From positions 4,588,001-4,652,000 of the forward strand of contig NZ_NEVS01000004.1 of the NCBI RefSeq assembly GCF_002261215.1: a DNA stretch of 64,000 nt, in the 5' to 3' direction. Of the stretch, positions 37,069 through 45,935 are shown in pieces. The notes below the pieces were generated by a model. The model saw only the letters and a program-made list of their open reading frames with translations, did no database searches and was not told the DNA's origin. The position numbers and the translations under genes are program-made. Each line of letters opens with the position of its first letter. Position 1 is the stretch's first letter. This stretch comes from Bordetella genomosp. 11. Its GTDB lineage: Bacteria; Pseudomonadota; Gammaproteobacteria; Burkholderiales; Burkholderiaceae_B.

Positions 37069-37464
37069 CTAAGCGCGCGCGGCTTCCGCTTCGTAAGCCG
37101 CGATGGCCTCGCTGGCCACGCGAAAGGCCGCCAGCGCCAGCGGCACGCCGCAATAGACGGCCGCCTGCATCAGCACCGCGCGTACCTCTTCCCGCGTGCA
37201 GCCGTTGCGCAACGCGCCCTTTACATGCGAGGCCAGCTCGTGGTGCTGGCTCATCGCCGTCAGCATGCCCAGGTTAAGCAGGCTGCGCGTCTTGAATGGC
37301 AGGGTTTCGTCGCCCCAGATCTCGCCCCAGCAGTATTCGGTCACGAGCTTCTGCATGGGCCGATTGAAGTCGTCGGCCGCATTCCAGGATTTTTCGACAT
37401 GGGCGGCGCCCAGTACGTCCTTGCGGTTCTGGAAGCCTTTCTGGAAGAGCTCGTCGTTTGCCAT
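37069..37464 (-). CDS. Carboxymuconolactone decarboxylase family protein
   Basis: A 131-residue CMD/AhpD-like protein, the normal length for PcaC. GDETLPFKTRSLLNLGMLTAMSQHHELASHVKGALRNGCTREEV is the family core with the His of the active site; no CxxC pair is present, so it is not an AhpD peroxidase. In the protocatechuate route PcaC removes CO2 from gamma-carboxymuconolactone, but no other pca gene is here. The ATG at 37464 has AAGGAA upstream. It heads a short minus-strand operon with the cupin and LysR genes. Confidence 0.87.
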   Translation of the reverse strand: MANDELFQKGFQNRKDVLGAAHVEKSWNAADDFNRPMQKLVTEYCWGEIWGDETLPFKTRSLLNLGMLTAMSQHHELASHVKGALRNGCTREEVRAVLMQAAVYCGVPLALAAFRVASEAIAAYEAEAARA

Positions 37465-37552
37465 CGCTGGTTCCTTTTCGATCGGCGCGGCCCGCGCCCG
37501 CCGCTGCCGCATGCCCCGCGCAACGGCACCCGGGCCGCGCGCGACATGGTCG

Positions 37553-37581
37553 ATCATACAATCCGGCAATCATATAGTAAA
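37553..37581 (-). promoter_or_regulatory. Candidate promoter of the decarboxylase-cupin operon
   Basis: On the minus strand TTTACT (37576-37581) and TATGAT (37553-37558) are separated by exactly 17 bases, about 90 bases before the decarboxylase start. It lies in an AT-rich patch of an otherwise GC-rich region. The plus-strand string CATACAATC within it recurs at 37729-37737 and, as ATACAATC, at 41219-41226. Confidence 0.5.
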
Positions 37582-37720
37582 TGCCGAAACGCGCATCGCG
37601 TATGCGTATCGCGGGAAGACGGGAGGCTGCTGCCCGCCCCCGCCGAACGGCATACCGCCCCGGCGCCCGACGCATCCGCCACGCTAGGGTTATTACTAGC
37701 CGAGGCCGATCATGCTCGAT

Positions 37721-37750
37721 GATACAGTCATACAATCATAACAATACGCC
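37721..37750 (+). promoter_or_regulatory. AT-rich promoter/operator region of Bug receptor 7
   Basis: The stretch just before receptor 7 contains GATACAGTCATACAATCAT followed by AACAATACGCC. ATGAT and ATCAT flank it as an inverted repeat. TACAATCAT and the downstream AACRATACGCC also occur, in the same order, before the SDR gene at 41.2 kb, so both are probably controlled by the same factor, the GntR protein encoded between them. Confidence 0.45.
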
Positions 37751-37759
37751 GGAGACACC

Positions 37760-38719
37760 ATGAGAAAGCTCGTTGCGATGCTCGCCGCGCTCTGCGGCCT
37801 GCTGTACGGCGCCGCGGCGGTGGCCGACTATCCCGAACGGCCCATCCGCATGGTGGTTCCCTTCGGCGCCGGCGGCGGCGTGGATGCCCTGGCCCGTCCG
37901 CTTGCGCGCGAGCTCAGCCAGATCCTGGGCCAGAGCGTGATCGTCGAAAACAAACCCAGCACCAATGGCCAGATCGGCATGGCCGAAGTCGCGCGCGCGG
38001 AACCGGACGGCTACACGGTGGTGATGAGCTCCGCCGCCTATGCCATCACACCGGCCTTCTATCGCGACCTGCCCTACGACATCCGCAAGGATTTCGCGCC
38101 GGTCACCATACTGGCCTCCAATCCGCTCGTCCTGGTGGCGTCCACCCATTTCAAGGCATCGACCGTGCAGGAGATGATCGCGATGGCGCGCGCCAAGGCC
38201 GGCTCGGTCAATTTCGCGGCGCCCGGCAACAGCGGCATCCATTTCCTGGCGGGGGAACTCATGGGCAGCGTGGCCGGCGTCAAGTGGACCAGCGTGCCCT
38301 ACAAGGGCGCGGGGCCGGCCTTTCCGGACCTCATCAGCGGACAGGTCGACGTCATGTTCGACAACCCCGCGTCCTCGCTGCCGTTCGTGCAGTCCGGCCG
38401 GCTCAAGCTGATCGCCACCACGGGCCAGCAGCGCCTGGCCGCCGCGGGCAATGCCCCCACGGTGGCCGAAGTCCTGCCCGGCTTCGACGCGGCCAACTGG
38501 TTCGTGCTGGCCGCCCCGGCGGGCACGCCCGCTGACCGCATCCGCACGCTTTACGACGCCAGCAGGCGCGCCATGCAGCAGCCCGCGCTCGTCGAGTTCA
38601 TGGACCGCAACGGCATCGCCACCATACTCAGCCCGCCCGCGCAGGCCGCCGACTATATCCAGGCCGAAGCCGGCAAATGGGGCGGCGTGGTGCGCGATAA
38701 CCGCCTGGCCGTCCAGTAA
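37760..38719 (+). CDS. Bug/TctC-family receptor 7
   Basis: A 319-residue receptor. Signal peptide about 1-22 (GAAAVADYPERP). Blocks: IRMVVPFGAGGGVDALARP, ENKPSTNGQIGMAEVA, EPDGYTVVMSS, SVPYKGAGPAFPDLISGQVDVMF. The family Gly-Ala after ENKP is Ser-Thr here. GCCGGAGACACC lies before the ATG. The aldehyde dehydrogenase gene follows after 63 bases and is probably co-transcribed, making this a receptor-plus-dehydrogenase pair. Confidence 0.92.
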   Translation: MRKLVAMLAALCGLLYGAAAVADYPERPIRMVVPFGAGGGVDALARPLARELSQILGQSVIVENKPSTNGQIGMAEVARAEPDGYTVVMSSAAYAITPAFYRDLPYDIRKDFAPVTILASNPLVLVASTHFKASTVQEMIAMARAKAGSVNFAAPGNSGIHFLAGELMGSVAGVKWTSVPYKGAGPAFPDLISGQVDVMFDNPASSLPFVQSGRLKLIATTGQQRLAAAGNAPTVAEVLPGFDAANWFVLAAPAGTPADRIRTLYDASRRAMQQPALVEFMDRNGIATILSPPAQAADYIQAEAGKWGGVVRDNRLAVQ

Positions 38720-38782
38720 CGCCGCCGCGCGGCACGCCGGCGGCCGCGCGCGGCCTTCGGCATGAATCGATAAGGAGCAACC

Positions 38783-40261
38783 ATGCAGGATTTCCAGATG
38801 CTTTGCGGTGGCCGATGGGTAAACGCCCAGGACGGCCGATGGATCGATTCCTTCAACCCTTATACCGGCGAACCGTGGGCACGCGTGCCCCGGGCCGGCG
38901 TCGAGGACGTCGACCGCGCCGTGCAGGCGGCCCGCCGCGCCTTTCTCGATCCGACCTGGCGCGATCTCACGCCCACGGCGCGCGGCGCGCTGCTGCGCCG
39001 CCTGGGCGACCTGGTGGCGCGCGACGCCGACGCGCTGGCCGCCATCGAAACGCGCGACAACGGCAAACTGATCTCCGAAATGCGCGGCCAGCTGCGCTAC
39101 ATGCCGCAGTGGTATTACTACTTCGGCGGCCTGGCCGACAAAATCGAGGGCCGCGTCATCCCCATCGACAAGCCGGACTGCTTCAACTTCACGCGCGACG
39201 AGCCGCTGGGCGTGGTGGCCGCCATCACGCCGTGGAATTCCCCGCTGCTGCTGGCCACCTGGAAGCTCGCGCCGGCGCTGGCCGCGGGCAATACGGTCGT
39301 ATGGAAGCCTTCGGAACATTCCACCGTATCGGCGCTGGCCTTCGGCCGCCTCTTCGAGGAAGCCGGCTTTCCGCCGGGCGTCGTCAACATCGTCAGCGGC
39401 CTGGGCAGCGACATCGGCGAAGCCCTGGTCACCCATCCGCATGTGGCCAAGGTCGCCTTCACCGGCGGCGACCAGACCGGGCAGCACGTGTACGAAATGG
39501 CCGCGCGCGGCATCAAGCCCGTCACGCTGGAGCTGGGCGGCAAATCGGCCAATATCGTCTGCGCCGACGCCGACCTGGACAACGCCGTCAAAGGGACCGT
39601 ATCGGGGATCTTCGCCGCCACCGGGCAAACCTGCATCGCCGGATCGCGCGCCCTGGTCCATCGCGACATCCACGACGCCTTCGTCGACAAGCTGGTCGCG
39701 TACGCCCGCACCGCCCGCATGGGCGACCCGTCCCTGCCCGAAACGCAGATCGGACCGGTCACCACCCAGCCGCAATTGGCAAAAATCCTGGACTACATCG
39801 AAGTCGCCCGGGCCGGCGGCGCGCGCTGCGTCCTGGGCGGCACCCCGGGCAGCCGCCCCGAATGCGGGCGCGGCTGGTTCGTGGAGCCGACCATCTTCTG
39901 CGACGTCACGCCGGACATGCGCATCGCCCAGGAAGAAGTCTTCGGGCCGGTCCTGTGCGTCATTCCATTCGACACCGACGACGAGGCCATCGGCATCGCC
40001 AACGATACCCGCTACGGCCTGGCGGCCGGCCTGTGGACGCGCGACATGGGCCGCGCGCTGAATCTTTCGCGCCGCCTGGAGGCGGGCACAGTGTGGGTCA
40101 ATACCTACCGCGCCACCAGCTACCTGTCGCCCTTCGGCGGCTACAAGCGATCCGGCATCGGCCGCGAAAGCGGGCTGTCGGCCATCCGCGAGTACCTGCA
40201 GGAGAAAAGCGTCTGGATCAGTACCGGCGGCGACGTCCCGAATCCTTTCGTGATGCGTTAG
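38783..40261 (+). CDS. Aldehyde dehydrogenase (NAD(P)-dependent)
   Basis: A 492-residue class I/II-type aldehyde dehydrogenase. ITPWNSPLLLATWKLAPALAAGNTVVWKPSE (about 153-183) lines the cofactor site, Glu250 in LELGGKS is the general base and Cys284 in GQTCIAGSR is the nucleophile. IAQEEVFGPVL and FGGYKRSGIGRE are the standard C-terminal blocks. TAAGGAGCAACC precedes the ATG. The substrate aldehyde is unknown; the neighbouring receptor, GntR regulator and SDR suggest an alcohol-to-acid route fed by the liv-type importer. Confidence 0.93.
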   Translation: MQDFQMLCGGRWVNAQDGRWIDSFNPYTGEPWARVPRAGVEDVDRAVQAARRAFLDPTWRDLTPTARGALLRRLGDLVARDADALAAIETRDNGKLISEMRGQLRYMPQWYYYFGGLADKIEGRVIPIDKPDCFNFTRDEPLGVVAAITPWNSPLLLATWKLAPALAAGNTVVWKPSEHSTVSALAFGRLFEEAGFPPGVVNIVSGLGSDIGEALVTHPHVAKVAFTGGDQTGQHVYEMAARGIKPVTLELGGKSANIVCADADLDNAVKGTVSGIFAATGQTCIAGSRALVHRDIHDAFVDKLVAYARTARMGDPSLPETQIGPVTTQPQLAKILDYIEVARAGGARCVLGGTPGSRPECGRGWFVEPTIFCDVTPDMRIAQEEVFGPVLCVIPFDTDDEAIGIANDTRYGLAAGLWTRDMGRALNLSRRLEAGTVWVNTYRATSYLSPFGGYKRSGIGRESGLSAIREYLQEKSVWISTGGDVPNPFVMR

Positions 40262-40375
40262 GCATCCACGCAACACCATGCGCGACGATATTGCGATCCG
40301 GCACCCAACGGCTTGGGAGCAGTTAAAATCCCCCCCATTGCCGTTATCCGGCCAGCCATTTTCCAAACCACACGC

Positions 40376-41098
40376 ATGAATGCCGTTGCCGCGCCCGAGG
40401 GCGATTTCAAAGTGCCGCGTGCCGCTTCCGTACTGCGGCACAGCGTTACCGAAAGCATACGCAACGCCATCCTGGTCGGCCGATTCCGGCCGGGCGAGCG
40501 GCTGCCAGAGCGCGAACTCTGCGAAATGACCGGCGTCAGCCGCACCCTGGTACGCGAAGCGCTGCGCCAGCTGGAATCCGAAGGCCTGATCCACGTCATT
40601 CCCCATCGCGGCCCCGTGGTCGACCGCCTGTCTCCGGAACAGGCCGAAGGCATCTACCAGGTACGCGAGGAACTCGAAGGCCTGGCCTGCCAGCTTTTCG
40701 CCGAACATGCCAACGACGCCCAGCGCAAAGCGCTGCAGGACGCCTTCCAGGCGCTGAAGCGCGCGATGACCCACGGCACCGCGCTGGAACGCCTGACCGC
40801 CAAGAATTTCTTCTACCAGCAGCTGCTGGACGGCGCGGGCAACGAAGCCCTGACCACCACCCTGCGCCTGCTGAATTCGCGCGTCATGCTGTTGCGGTCC
40901 ACGTCCATGCAGGCGCCGGGCCGCTCCCGCAAAAGCCTGGCCGAACTTTCCGACGTCATCGATGCGGTCGCCGCCCGCGACGGCAAGGCCGCCCGCCGCG
41001 CCGGCAGCCTGCACGTGCGCAATGCCGCCAAGGTGGCGATCGAGATCCTGCGCCAGGCGAACGAAGCCGCGGAAGAAGAATCCGCCGCCGCCTCCTGA
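40376..41098 (+). CDS. GntR-family regulator, FCD type
   Basis: A 240-residue regulator with a GntR winged helix (about 15-80; SIRNAILVGRFRPGERLPERELCEMTGVSRTLVREALRQLESEG) and an all-helical FCD effector domain. Such proteins usually bind a carboxylate ligand with a metal. The ATG at 40376 (MNAVAAPEG) gives a normal N-terminus; an upstream GTG-like extension is unconserved. It lies between the receptor 7/aldehyde dehydrogenase pair and the SDR-liv operon and is the obvious candidate to bind the shared AT-rich sites before both. Confidence 0.9.
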   Translation: MNAVAAPEGDFKVPRAASVLRHSVTESIRNAILVGRFRPGERLPERELCEMTGVSRTLVREALRQLESEGLIHVIPHRGPVVDRLSPEQAEGIYQVREELEGLACQLFAEHANDAQRKALQDAFQALKRAMTHGTALERLTAKNFFYQQLLDGAGNEALTTTLRLLNSRVMLLRSTSMQAPGRSRKSLAELSDVIDAVAARDGKAARRAGSLHVRNAAKVAIEILRQANEAAEEESAAAS

Positions 41099-41196
41099 AC
41101 GCGCCACCCGGCGCCCCGTCCCCTTCGGCTTGCCTGCGCGTACATCGCGCGGGTAGCTGCGCCTCGCTCTCCTGATAAACCCCAGCCCCGAAGCCG

Positions 41197-41232
41197 TTGT
41201 AAAACCGAGAATGCAATAATACAATCATTCTC
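41197..41232 (+). promoter_or_regulatory. Promoter of the SDR-liv operon overlapped by a palindrome
   Basis: TTGTAA (41197-41202) and TACAAT (41220-41225) are 17 bases apart, a good sigma-70 match. The inverted repeat GAGAATG...CATTCTC (41207-41213 and 41226-41232, 12-base spacer) covers the spacer and -10 box, so a bound repressor would block RNA polymerase. The GntR gene just upstream is the likely source. Confidence 0.6.
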
Positions 41233-41280
41233 TAATACGATAACGATACGCCAGGCAGCATCGAGGGCAACGGAGGGACA

Positions 41281-42024
41281 ATGGCCAGACTTCAAGGCAA
41301 GGTCGCGATCGTCACGGGCGCGGCAGGGGGACTTGGCAAGGCAATCGCGCAGGCCTATGCGCGCGAGGGCGCCCGCGTCGGCATGCTGGATAACAATGCC
41401 GACCTGCTGGACCAGGCGGTGGCAGGGATCCCGGGCGCGGAAGCGCTGGCCTGCGACGTGGCCGACCGCGCCGCCGTCCTCAACGCCATCGGCGGATACG
41501 CCCAGCGCATGCAGGGGCTGGACATCCTGGTCAACAACGCGGCGTACTTCCACTACGCGCCCTTGACCGACATGCCGGAAGCCATCGTCGACAAAATGAT
41601 CGACGTCGGCCTCAAAGGCGCCCTGTGGAGCCTCCAGGCGGCCACGCCGCACCTGATCGCGCGCGGCGGCGGCGCGGTCATCAACCTGTCCTCCGTGGCG
41701 GTATCCGTCGCCATCCGGAACGCGGCCGTCTACAGCGCGATCAAGGGCGCGCTGGATACCCTGACACGGCAGCAGGCCGTCGAACTGGGCGCCCACGGCA
41801 TACGCGTCAATGCCCTGGCCCCGGGCCCGGTCGTCACGCCGGGCGCCAGCTCCGTCATCGACGCGCAAGGCTGGGAAACGCGGCGCCAGAAAACGCCGCT
41901 CAAGCGCCTGCCTACCGGCGACGACATCGCGGCCGCCGCGGTTTTCCTGGCCTGCGACGAAAGCGCCACCGTGGCGGGCGTCACCCTGAAGGTCGATGGA
42001 GCGCTCACGATAAGCGGATATTGA
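41281..42024 (+). CDS. SDR-family oxidoreductase
   Basis: A 247-residue classical SDR. TGAAGGLGKAIAQAYAREGARVGM (13-36) binds the cofactor, NNAA is near 84-87, a Ser lies in INLSSVAVS and the YSAIK motif is near 152-156. The start has GGAGGGACA immediately upstream. It is the first gene after a well-formed promoter/palindrome and 123 bases before livH, so it probably shares a transcript with the importer. It may oxidise the imported alcohol before the aldehyde dehydrogenase encoded at 38.8 kb acts. Confidence 0.9.
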   Translation: MARLQGKVAIVTGAAGGLGKAIAQAYAREGARVGMLDNNADLLDQAVAGIPGAEALACDVADRAAVLNAIGGYAQRMQGLDILVNNAAYFHYAPLTDMPEAIVDKMIDVGLKGALWSLQAATPHLIARGGGAVINLSSVAVSVAIRNAAVYSAIKGALDTLTRQQAVELGAHGIRVNALAPGPVVTPGASSVIDAQGWETRRQKTPLKRLPTGDDIAAAAVFLACDESATVAGVTLKVDGALTISGY

Positions 42025-42147
42025 CGGCCACGCGGCGCGCGACGCTACCGCGCACGGGCCGCCGCGGCACGACGAAGTTGCGGGACTTCGACGCCACGAT
42101 AAGAACGTGGAGACATCGATAACAACGCGTTGCTCCAAGGAGACGCG

Positions 42148-43110
42148 ATGACGGAACTGCAGATACAGCTGGAGGCCTTCCTCCAGGCCCTGGCGGCCGG
42201 CGTGCTGGTGGGCGCGCTGTATGGACTGATGTGCGTCGGCCTGGCCATGATCTTCGGGATCATGCGGGTCATCAATTTCGCGCAGGGCGACTTCATGATG
42301 CTCGGCATGTACGTCGCCTACTTCTTCTTCATCGCCCTGGGTTCGCACGTACTGGCCGGTTCCCCCCTGGGCGCCTATCTGTCCATCCTGCTGACCGTGC
42401 CGGTCATGTTCGCCGTCGGCTATCTCGCGCATCGCCTGCTGATCTCCCGCGTCACCGGCGGCAGGACCGCCGCGCTGGAGGGCGAGGGGCATTACGCGCA
42501 ACTGATCCTGACGCTGGGCATCGCGCTGATCCTGCAGAACGGCGGCATGATGGTCTTCGGTCCGCAGCTGGTTTCCATACGGACCTCGGTATCGAGCACC
42601 GCCTGGGAGATCGGCCCGCTGTGGGGCGACTTCGTCAGCATTTTCGTCAACAAGGGGCGCGGCATCGCCGCCGTGATTTCGGCCGCCACCATCCTGCTGC
42701 TGATCGCCCTGGTCAATCGCACGCGCCTGGGCAAATCGCTGCGCGCGGCGGCGGACAATCCGGTCGCCGCATCCTACATGGGCATCGACGTCAATCGCGC
42801 CTACCGCGTCGCCTTCGCGCTGGGCACCTGCGTGACCGCGTTGTCCGGCGGGCTGCTCGCCACCAACTTCCCCTTCCATCCCTTCGTCGGCCTGGAATTC
42901 GTCATCATCATGTATGCCGGGGTGGTGCTGGGCGGCATGGGCAGTATCTCCGGCGCCTTCTGGGGCGGCATGGTCATCGGCCTGGTGCAGCAGCTGTCGG
43001 CGCTGGTGCTGCCCACGCAGCTGCAGAACGCCGCCATCTTCGTCTTCTTCCTGCTGATCGTGACCCTGCGCCCGCAGGGCCTGTTCGGCCGCCTGTCGGA
43101 GCGGACATGA
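42148..43110 (+). CDS. livH: Branched-chain amino acid-type ABC transporter permease LivH
   Basis: A 320-residue inner-membrane permease of the LivH family with about eight hydrophobic segments. GALYGLMCVGLAMIFGIMRVINFAQGDFMMLGMYVAYF near the N-terminus and AADNPVAASYMGIDVNRAYRVAFALGTCVTALSGGLL are standard blocks. AAGGAGACGCG precedes the ATG at 42148. In many beta-proteobacteria such HAAT-family importers carry aromatic acids, urea or amides, so the amino-acid label is only a family name. Confidence 0.93.
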   Translation: MTELQIQLEAFLQALAAGVLVGALYGLMCVGLAMIFGIMRVINFAQGDFMMLGMYVAYFFFIALGSHVLAGSPLGAYLSILLTVPVMFAVGYLAHRLLISRVTGGRTAALEGEGHYAQLILTLGIALILQNGGMMVFGPQLVSIRTSVSSTAWEIGPLWGDFVSIFVNKGRGIAAVISAATILLLIALVNRTRLGKSLRAAADNPVAASYMGIDVNRAYRVAFALGTCVTALSGGLLATNFPFHPFVGLEFVIIMYAGVVLGGMGSISGAFWGGMVIGLVQQLSALVLPTQLQNAAIFVFFLLIVTLRPQGLFGRLSERT

Positions 43111-45140
43111 ACGGGCGCCGCCATCTCCTGCTGTTGTGCGCGCTGGCCATCGCCTATCCCGCGATCGCGCTGATGGTGCAGAACTCGTATCACCAGCTGA
43201 TCTTCACGCTGGTGCTGGTGTGGGCCTGCTTCGGCCTGTCCTGGAACATGCTCAGCGGCTACACCGGCCTGGTGTCCTTCGGTCACGCCGCGTTCTTCGG
43301 CTTGGGCGCCTACGCAGCGGTGCTGGGACAGATCTACCTGAACCTGACGCCGTGGCTGATGATTCCCGTATCGGCCGCCATCGGCGCGGCCGCCGGCCTG
43401 CTGGTCGGCCTGCCGACCTTCCGGCTGCGCGGGCATTACTTCGCGCTGGCCATGCTGGCCTATCCGCTGGCGCTGCTCTACGTCTTCGAATGGCTGGGCT
43501 ACCAGGAGGTAACCTTCCCCATGAAGCGGGAGAACGCGGCCGCCTACATGCAATTCTCCAACCCCGGCGTCTACACCGTGGTGGCGATGATCATGCTGGT
43601 GCTGTTCGTGGCATTGACGCGGTATGTGGAGCGCACGCGCTTCGGCATGGCGCTGATCGCCATCAAGCAAAACGAGGCGGCGGCCGAAGCCGCGGGCATC
43701 GATACCCTGCGCTGGAAGCTGAAGGCCATCGCGCTGAGCGGTGCCATCGCCGGCGCCACCGGCGCCTTCTACGCCGTCGTACTGCTGGTGGTGACGCCGG
43801 TATCGGTGTTCGGCATGCTGGTGTCGGCACAGGCGCTGACCGTGGCGATGTTCGGCGGCGTGGGCACCGTATGGGGTCCCATCATCGGCGCGGCCATCCT
43901 GGTACCGCTGGGAGAAATCCTGCACGCCGAACTGGGGGCGCGATATCCCGGCATACAGGGCGTGATCCTGGGCATCGCCATCATCGCGGTCATCCTGGCG
44001 GCGCCGGAAGGCGTCTACTGGAAGATACGCGATCGCCTGCGGCGCCGCGCCCCGGCCACGACATCCACCACGCCACCGGCCGCGCCGGCCAGCCAGGCCC
44101 CTGAAGGCGCGGACTTCGGCTCGGCCACCGCCGGTGCGCGCGGCCCGCTTTCCCGGCAGGGTAACCGCGCCCCGGCCATGACGGCCCAGCCGGCGCGCGC
44201 CGACGCGCTGACGGAAGCGGCCGGCGGCCATGCCATGGCCTCCACGCTGCGCGGCATGGCCGACGGCGCCGCCGCCTTCGTTCCCATGGCCTTCGAAACC
44301 ATGCCGGCATCCGAGGCCGCGGCCACCATCGCGGCGGCCACGCAGGCGCCGGGCCGCGCCGAGGGCCCGGACACGCGCGGCAGCGCGGCATCGGCGGCAA
44401 GCGGCGCGGTGCCCATCCTGGAAGTGCGCAACGTCTCGCGCCGCTTCGGCGGCCTGCAGGCCGTGCGCGACGTCAGCTTCAGCGTGCGGCGCGGCATGAT
44501 ACTGGGCATCATCGGTCCCAACGGCGCGGGCAAGACGACGCTGTTCAACCTGCTTAACGGCTTCCTGCGTCCCGATACCGGCATGGTACTGGTCAACGGC
44601 GTCGACATGGCCGGACGCAAACCGCATGTGCTTTGCGCCGCCGGCATGGGCCGCACCTTCCAGGTGATGCGCCCCTTCATGCGGCTGACGGTGCTGCAGA
44701 ACGTGCAAGTGGGTGCCTACGTCAAGGCCAACAGCGAGGCCCACGCCCGCGAGCTGGCGCATCGGGCGGTGGCCCGCGTCGGCCTGTCCGATTGCGCGCA
44801 GCAGGTCGCCTCGACGCTGACCACGCGCCAGCTGCGGCTGATGGAGCTGGCGCGGGCGCTGGCCGGACAGCCCGACCTGCTGCTGCTGGACGAAACGCTG
44901 GCCGGGCTGGGCCATGGCGAAGTCGACGACGTGCTGTCGGTGATCCGCTCGCTATCGCGCGACGGCATGACCATCGTCATCATCGAACACACCATGCAAG
45001 CCATGGTGCGCCTGGTCGACCAATTCGTGGTGCTGGATCACGGCGAGGTCCTGGTGGTGGGCGATCCCGCCTCCATCACCCGCGACAGCCGCGTCGTCGA
45101 AGCCTACCTGGGCAAGAAGTGGAGCGCCAAGGATGCTTGA
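43107..45140 (+). CDS. Fused LivM permease / LivG ATPase
   Basis: A 677-residue single reading frame. Residues 1-310 are a LivM permease (LSWNMLSGYTGLVSFGHAAFFGLGAYAA; ALIAIKQNEAAAEAAGIDT). Residues about 312-434 are an Ala/Pro/Gly-rich low-complexity linker without a domain. Residues about 436-677 are a LivG ATPase with Walker A GPNGAGKT (470-477), Walker B LLLLDETLAGL and H-loop IIEHTM. The signature reads LTTRQLRLMELARALA, lacking the usual LSGGQ glycines. The ATG overlaps the livH stop. No stop or good ribosome site occurs at the junction, so the two are made as one polypeptide. Such fusions are known in related bacteria. Confidence 0.92.
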   Translation: MNGRRHLLLLCALAIAYPAIALMVQNSYHQLIFTLVLVWACFGLSWNMLSGYTGLVSFGHAAFFGLGAYAAVLGQIYLNLTPWLMIPVSAAIGAAAGLLVGLPTFRLRGHYFALAMLAYPLALLYVFEWLGYQEVTFPMKRENAAAYMQFSNPGVYTVVAMIMLVLFVALTRYVERTRFGMALIAIKQNEAAAEAAGIDTLRWKLKAIALSGAIAGATGAFYAVVLLVVTPVSVFGMLVSAQALTVAMFGGVGTVWGPIIGAAILVPLGEILHAELGARYPGIQGVILGIAIIAVILAAPEGVYWKIRDRLRRRAPATTSTTPPAAPASQAPEGADFGSATAGARGPLSRQGNRAPAMTAQPARADALTEAAGGHAMASTLRGMADGAAAFVPMAFETMPASEAAATIAAATQAPGRAEGPDTRGSAASAASGAVPILEVRNVSRRFGGLQAVRDVSFSVRRGMILGIIGPNGAGKTTLFNLLNGFLRPDTGMVLVNGVDMAGRKPHVLCAAGMGRTFQVMRPFMRLTVLQNVQVGAYVKANSEAHARELAHRAVARVGLSDCAQQVASTLTTRQLRLMELARALAGQPDLLLLDETLAGLGHGEVDDVLSVIRSLSRDGMTIVIIEHTMQAMVRLVDQFVVLDHGEVLVVGDPASITRDSRVVEAYLGKKWSAKDA

Positions 45141-45840
45141 GATACAGAACCTCGTCGCCGGCTACGCCGCGCTGCCCGTGCTGCATGACGTCTCCATCCA
45201 GGTCGAGGCCGGCGAGTTCGTCTCCATCGTCGGACCGAACGGCGCGGGCAAGAGCACGCTGTTCAAGACCGTCTCCGGCACGGTGGCGGCGATGTCCGGC
45301 ACCATCCGTTTCGACGGCAAGGACCTGCTGGCGGTCGCGCCGGCGCAGCGGCCGCACCTGGGCATCGCCCACGTGCCGGAAGGCCGCCAGGTCTTCGCCT
45401 CGATGACCGTCCAGGAGAACCTGGAAATGGGCGCCTATACGGCGGCCGGACGGCGCGACTGGCGGCGCAACCTGGCGCGCATCTACGAGTGGTTCCCCAT
45501 ACTGCCGCAACGCGCGCGGCAACTGGCGGGCACGCTGTCCGGCGGCGAGCAGCAGATGCTGGCCATCGGGCGCGGCCTGGCTTCGTCGCCGCGTCTTCTG
45601 ATGCTCGACGAACCCTCGATGGGCCTGTCCCCGGCCATCGCCGATTTCATCTTCGAGCGTCTGATCGATATCCGCCGCGAGGCGCGACTGACGATACTGC
45701 TGGTGGAACAGCGCGTGGCCGAAGCGCTGCAGTTCGCCGACCATGCCTACGTGCTGGAGACCGGACGCGTGGCACTGGCCGGCACGCACGAGACCCTGCG
45801 GGCGGACGACCGCATCCGCCGCGCGTACCTGGGCATGTAA
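45133..45840 (+). CDS. livF: Branched-chain amino acid-type ABC transporter ATPase LivF
   Basis: A 235-residue LivF ATPase of normal length. Walker A is GPNGAGKST, the signature LSGGEQQMLAIGRGL, Walker B LLMLDEPSMGLSP and the H-loop is LLVEQRV. The ATG overlaps the end of the livMG fusion by 8 bases. It should pair with the LivG half of the fusion; its intact signature would complement the altered one in LivG. Confidence 0.95.
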   Translation: MLEIQNLVAGYAALPVLHDVSIQVEAGEFVSIVGPNGAGKSTLFKTVSGTVAAMSGTIRFDGKDLLAVAPAQRPHLGIAHVPEGRQVFASMTVQENLEMGAYTAAGRRDWRRNLARIYEWFPILPQRARQLAGTLSGGEQQMLAIGRGLASSPRLLMLDEPSMGLSPAIADFIFERLIDIRREARLTILLVEQRVAEALQFADHAYVLETGRVALAGTHETLRADDRIRRAYLGM

Positions 45841-45935
45841 ACGGACATCCGCGCGCCAGCCAGGCGCCCGGGCATCCGCCCGCGGTTCGAAGCACACTTG
45901 GATAGGCCCGCAGACAGGGCCAACTGGAGGAGACG

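Noticed and set aside
37736..41224. A 1,162-codon open frame on the minus strand
   Set aside because: It lies antisense to the Bug receptor 7, aldehyde dehydrogenase and GntR genes, all with clear domains. Long antisense frames are expected in GC-rich coding DNA, and the translation is low-complexity His/Gly/Arg-rich.
42801..44915. A 704-codon minus-strand frame
   Set aside because: Antisense shadow of livH and the livMG fusion, without recognisable domains.
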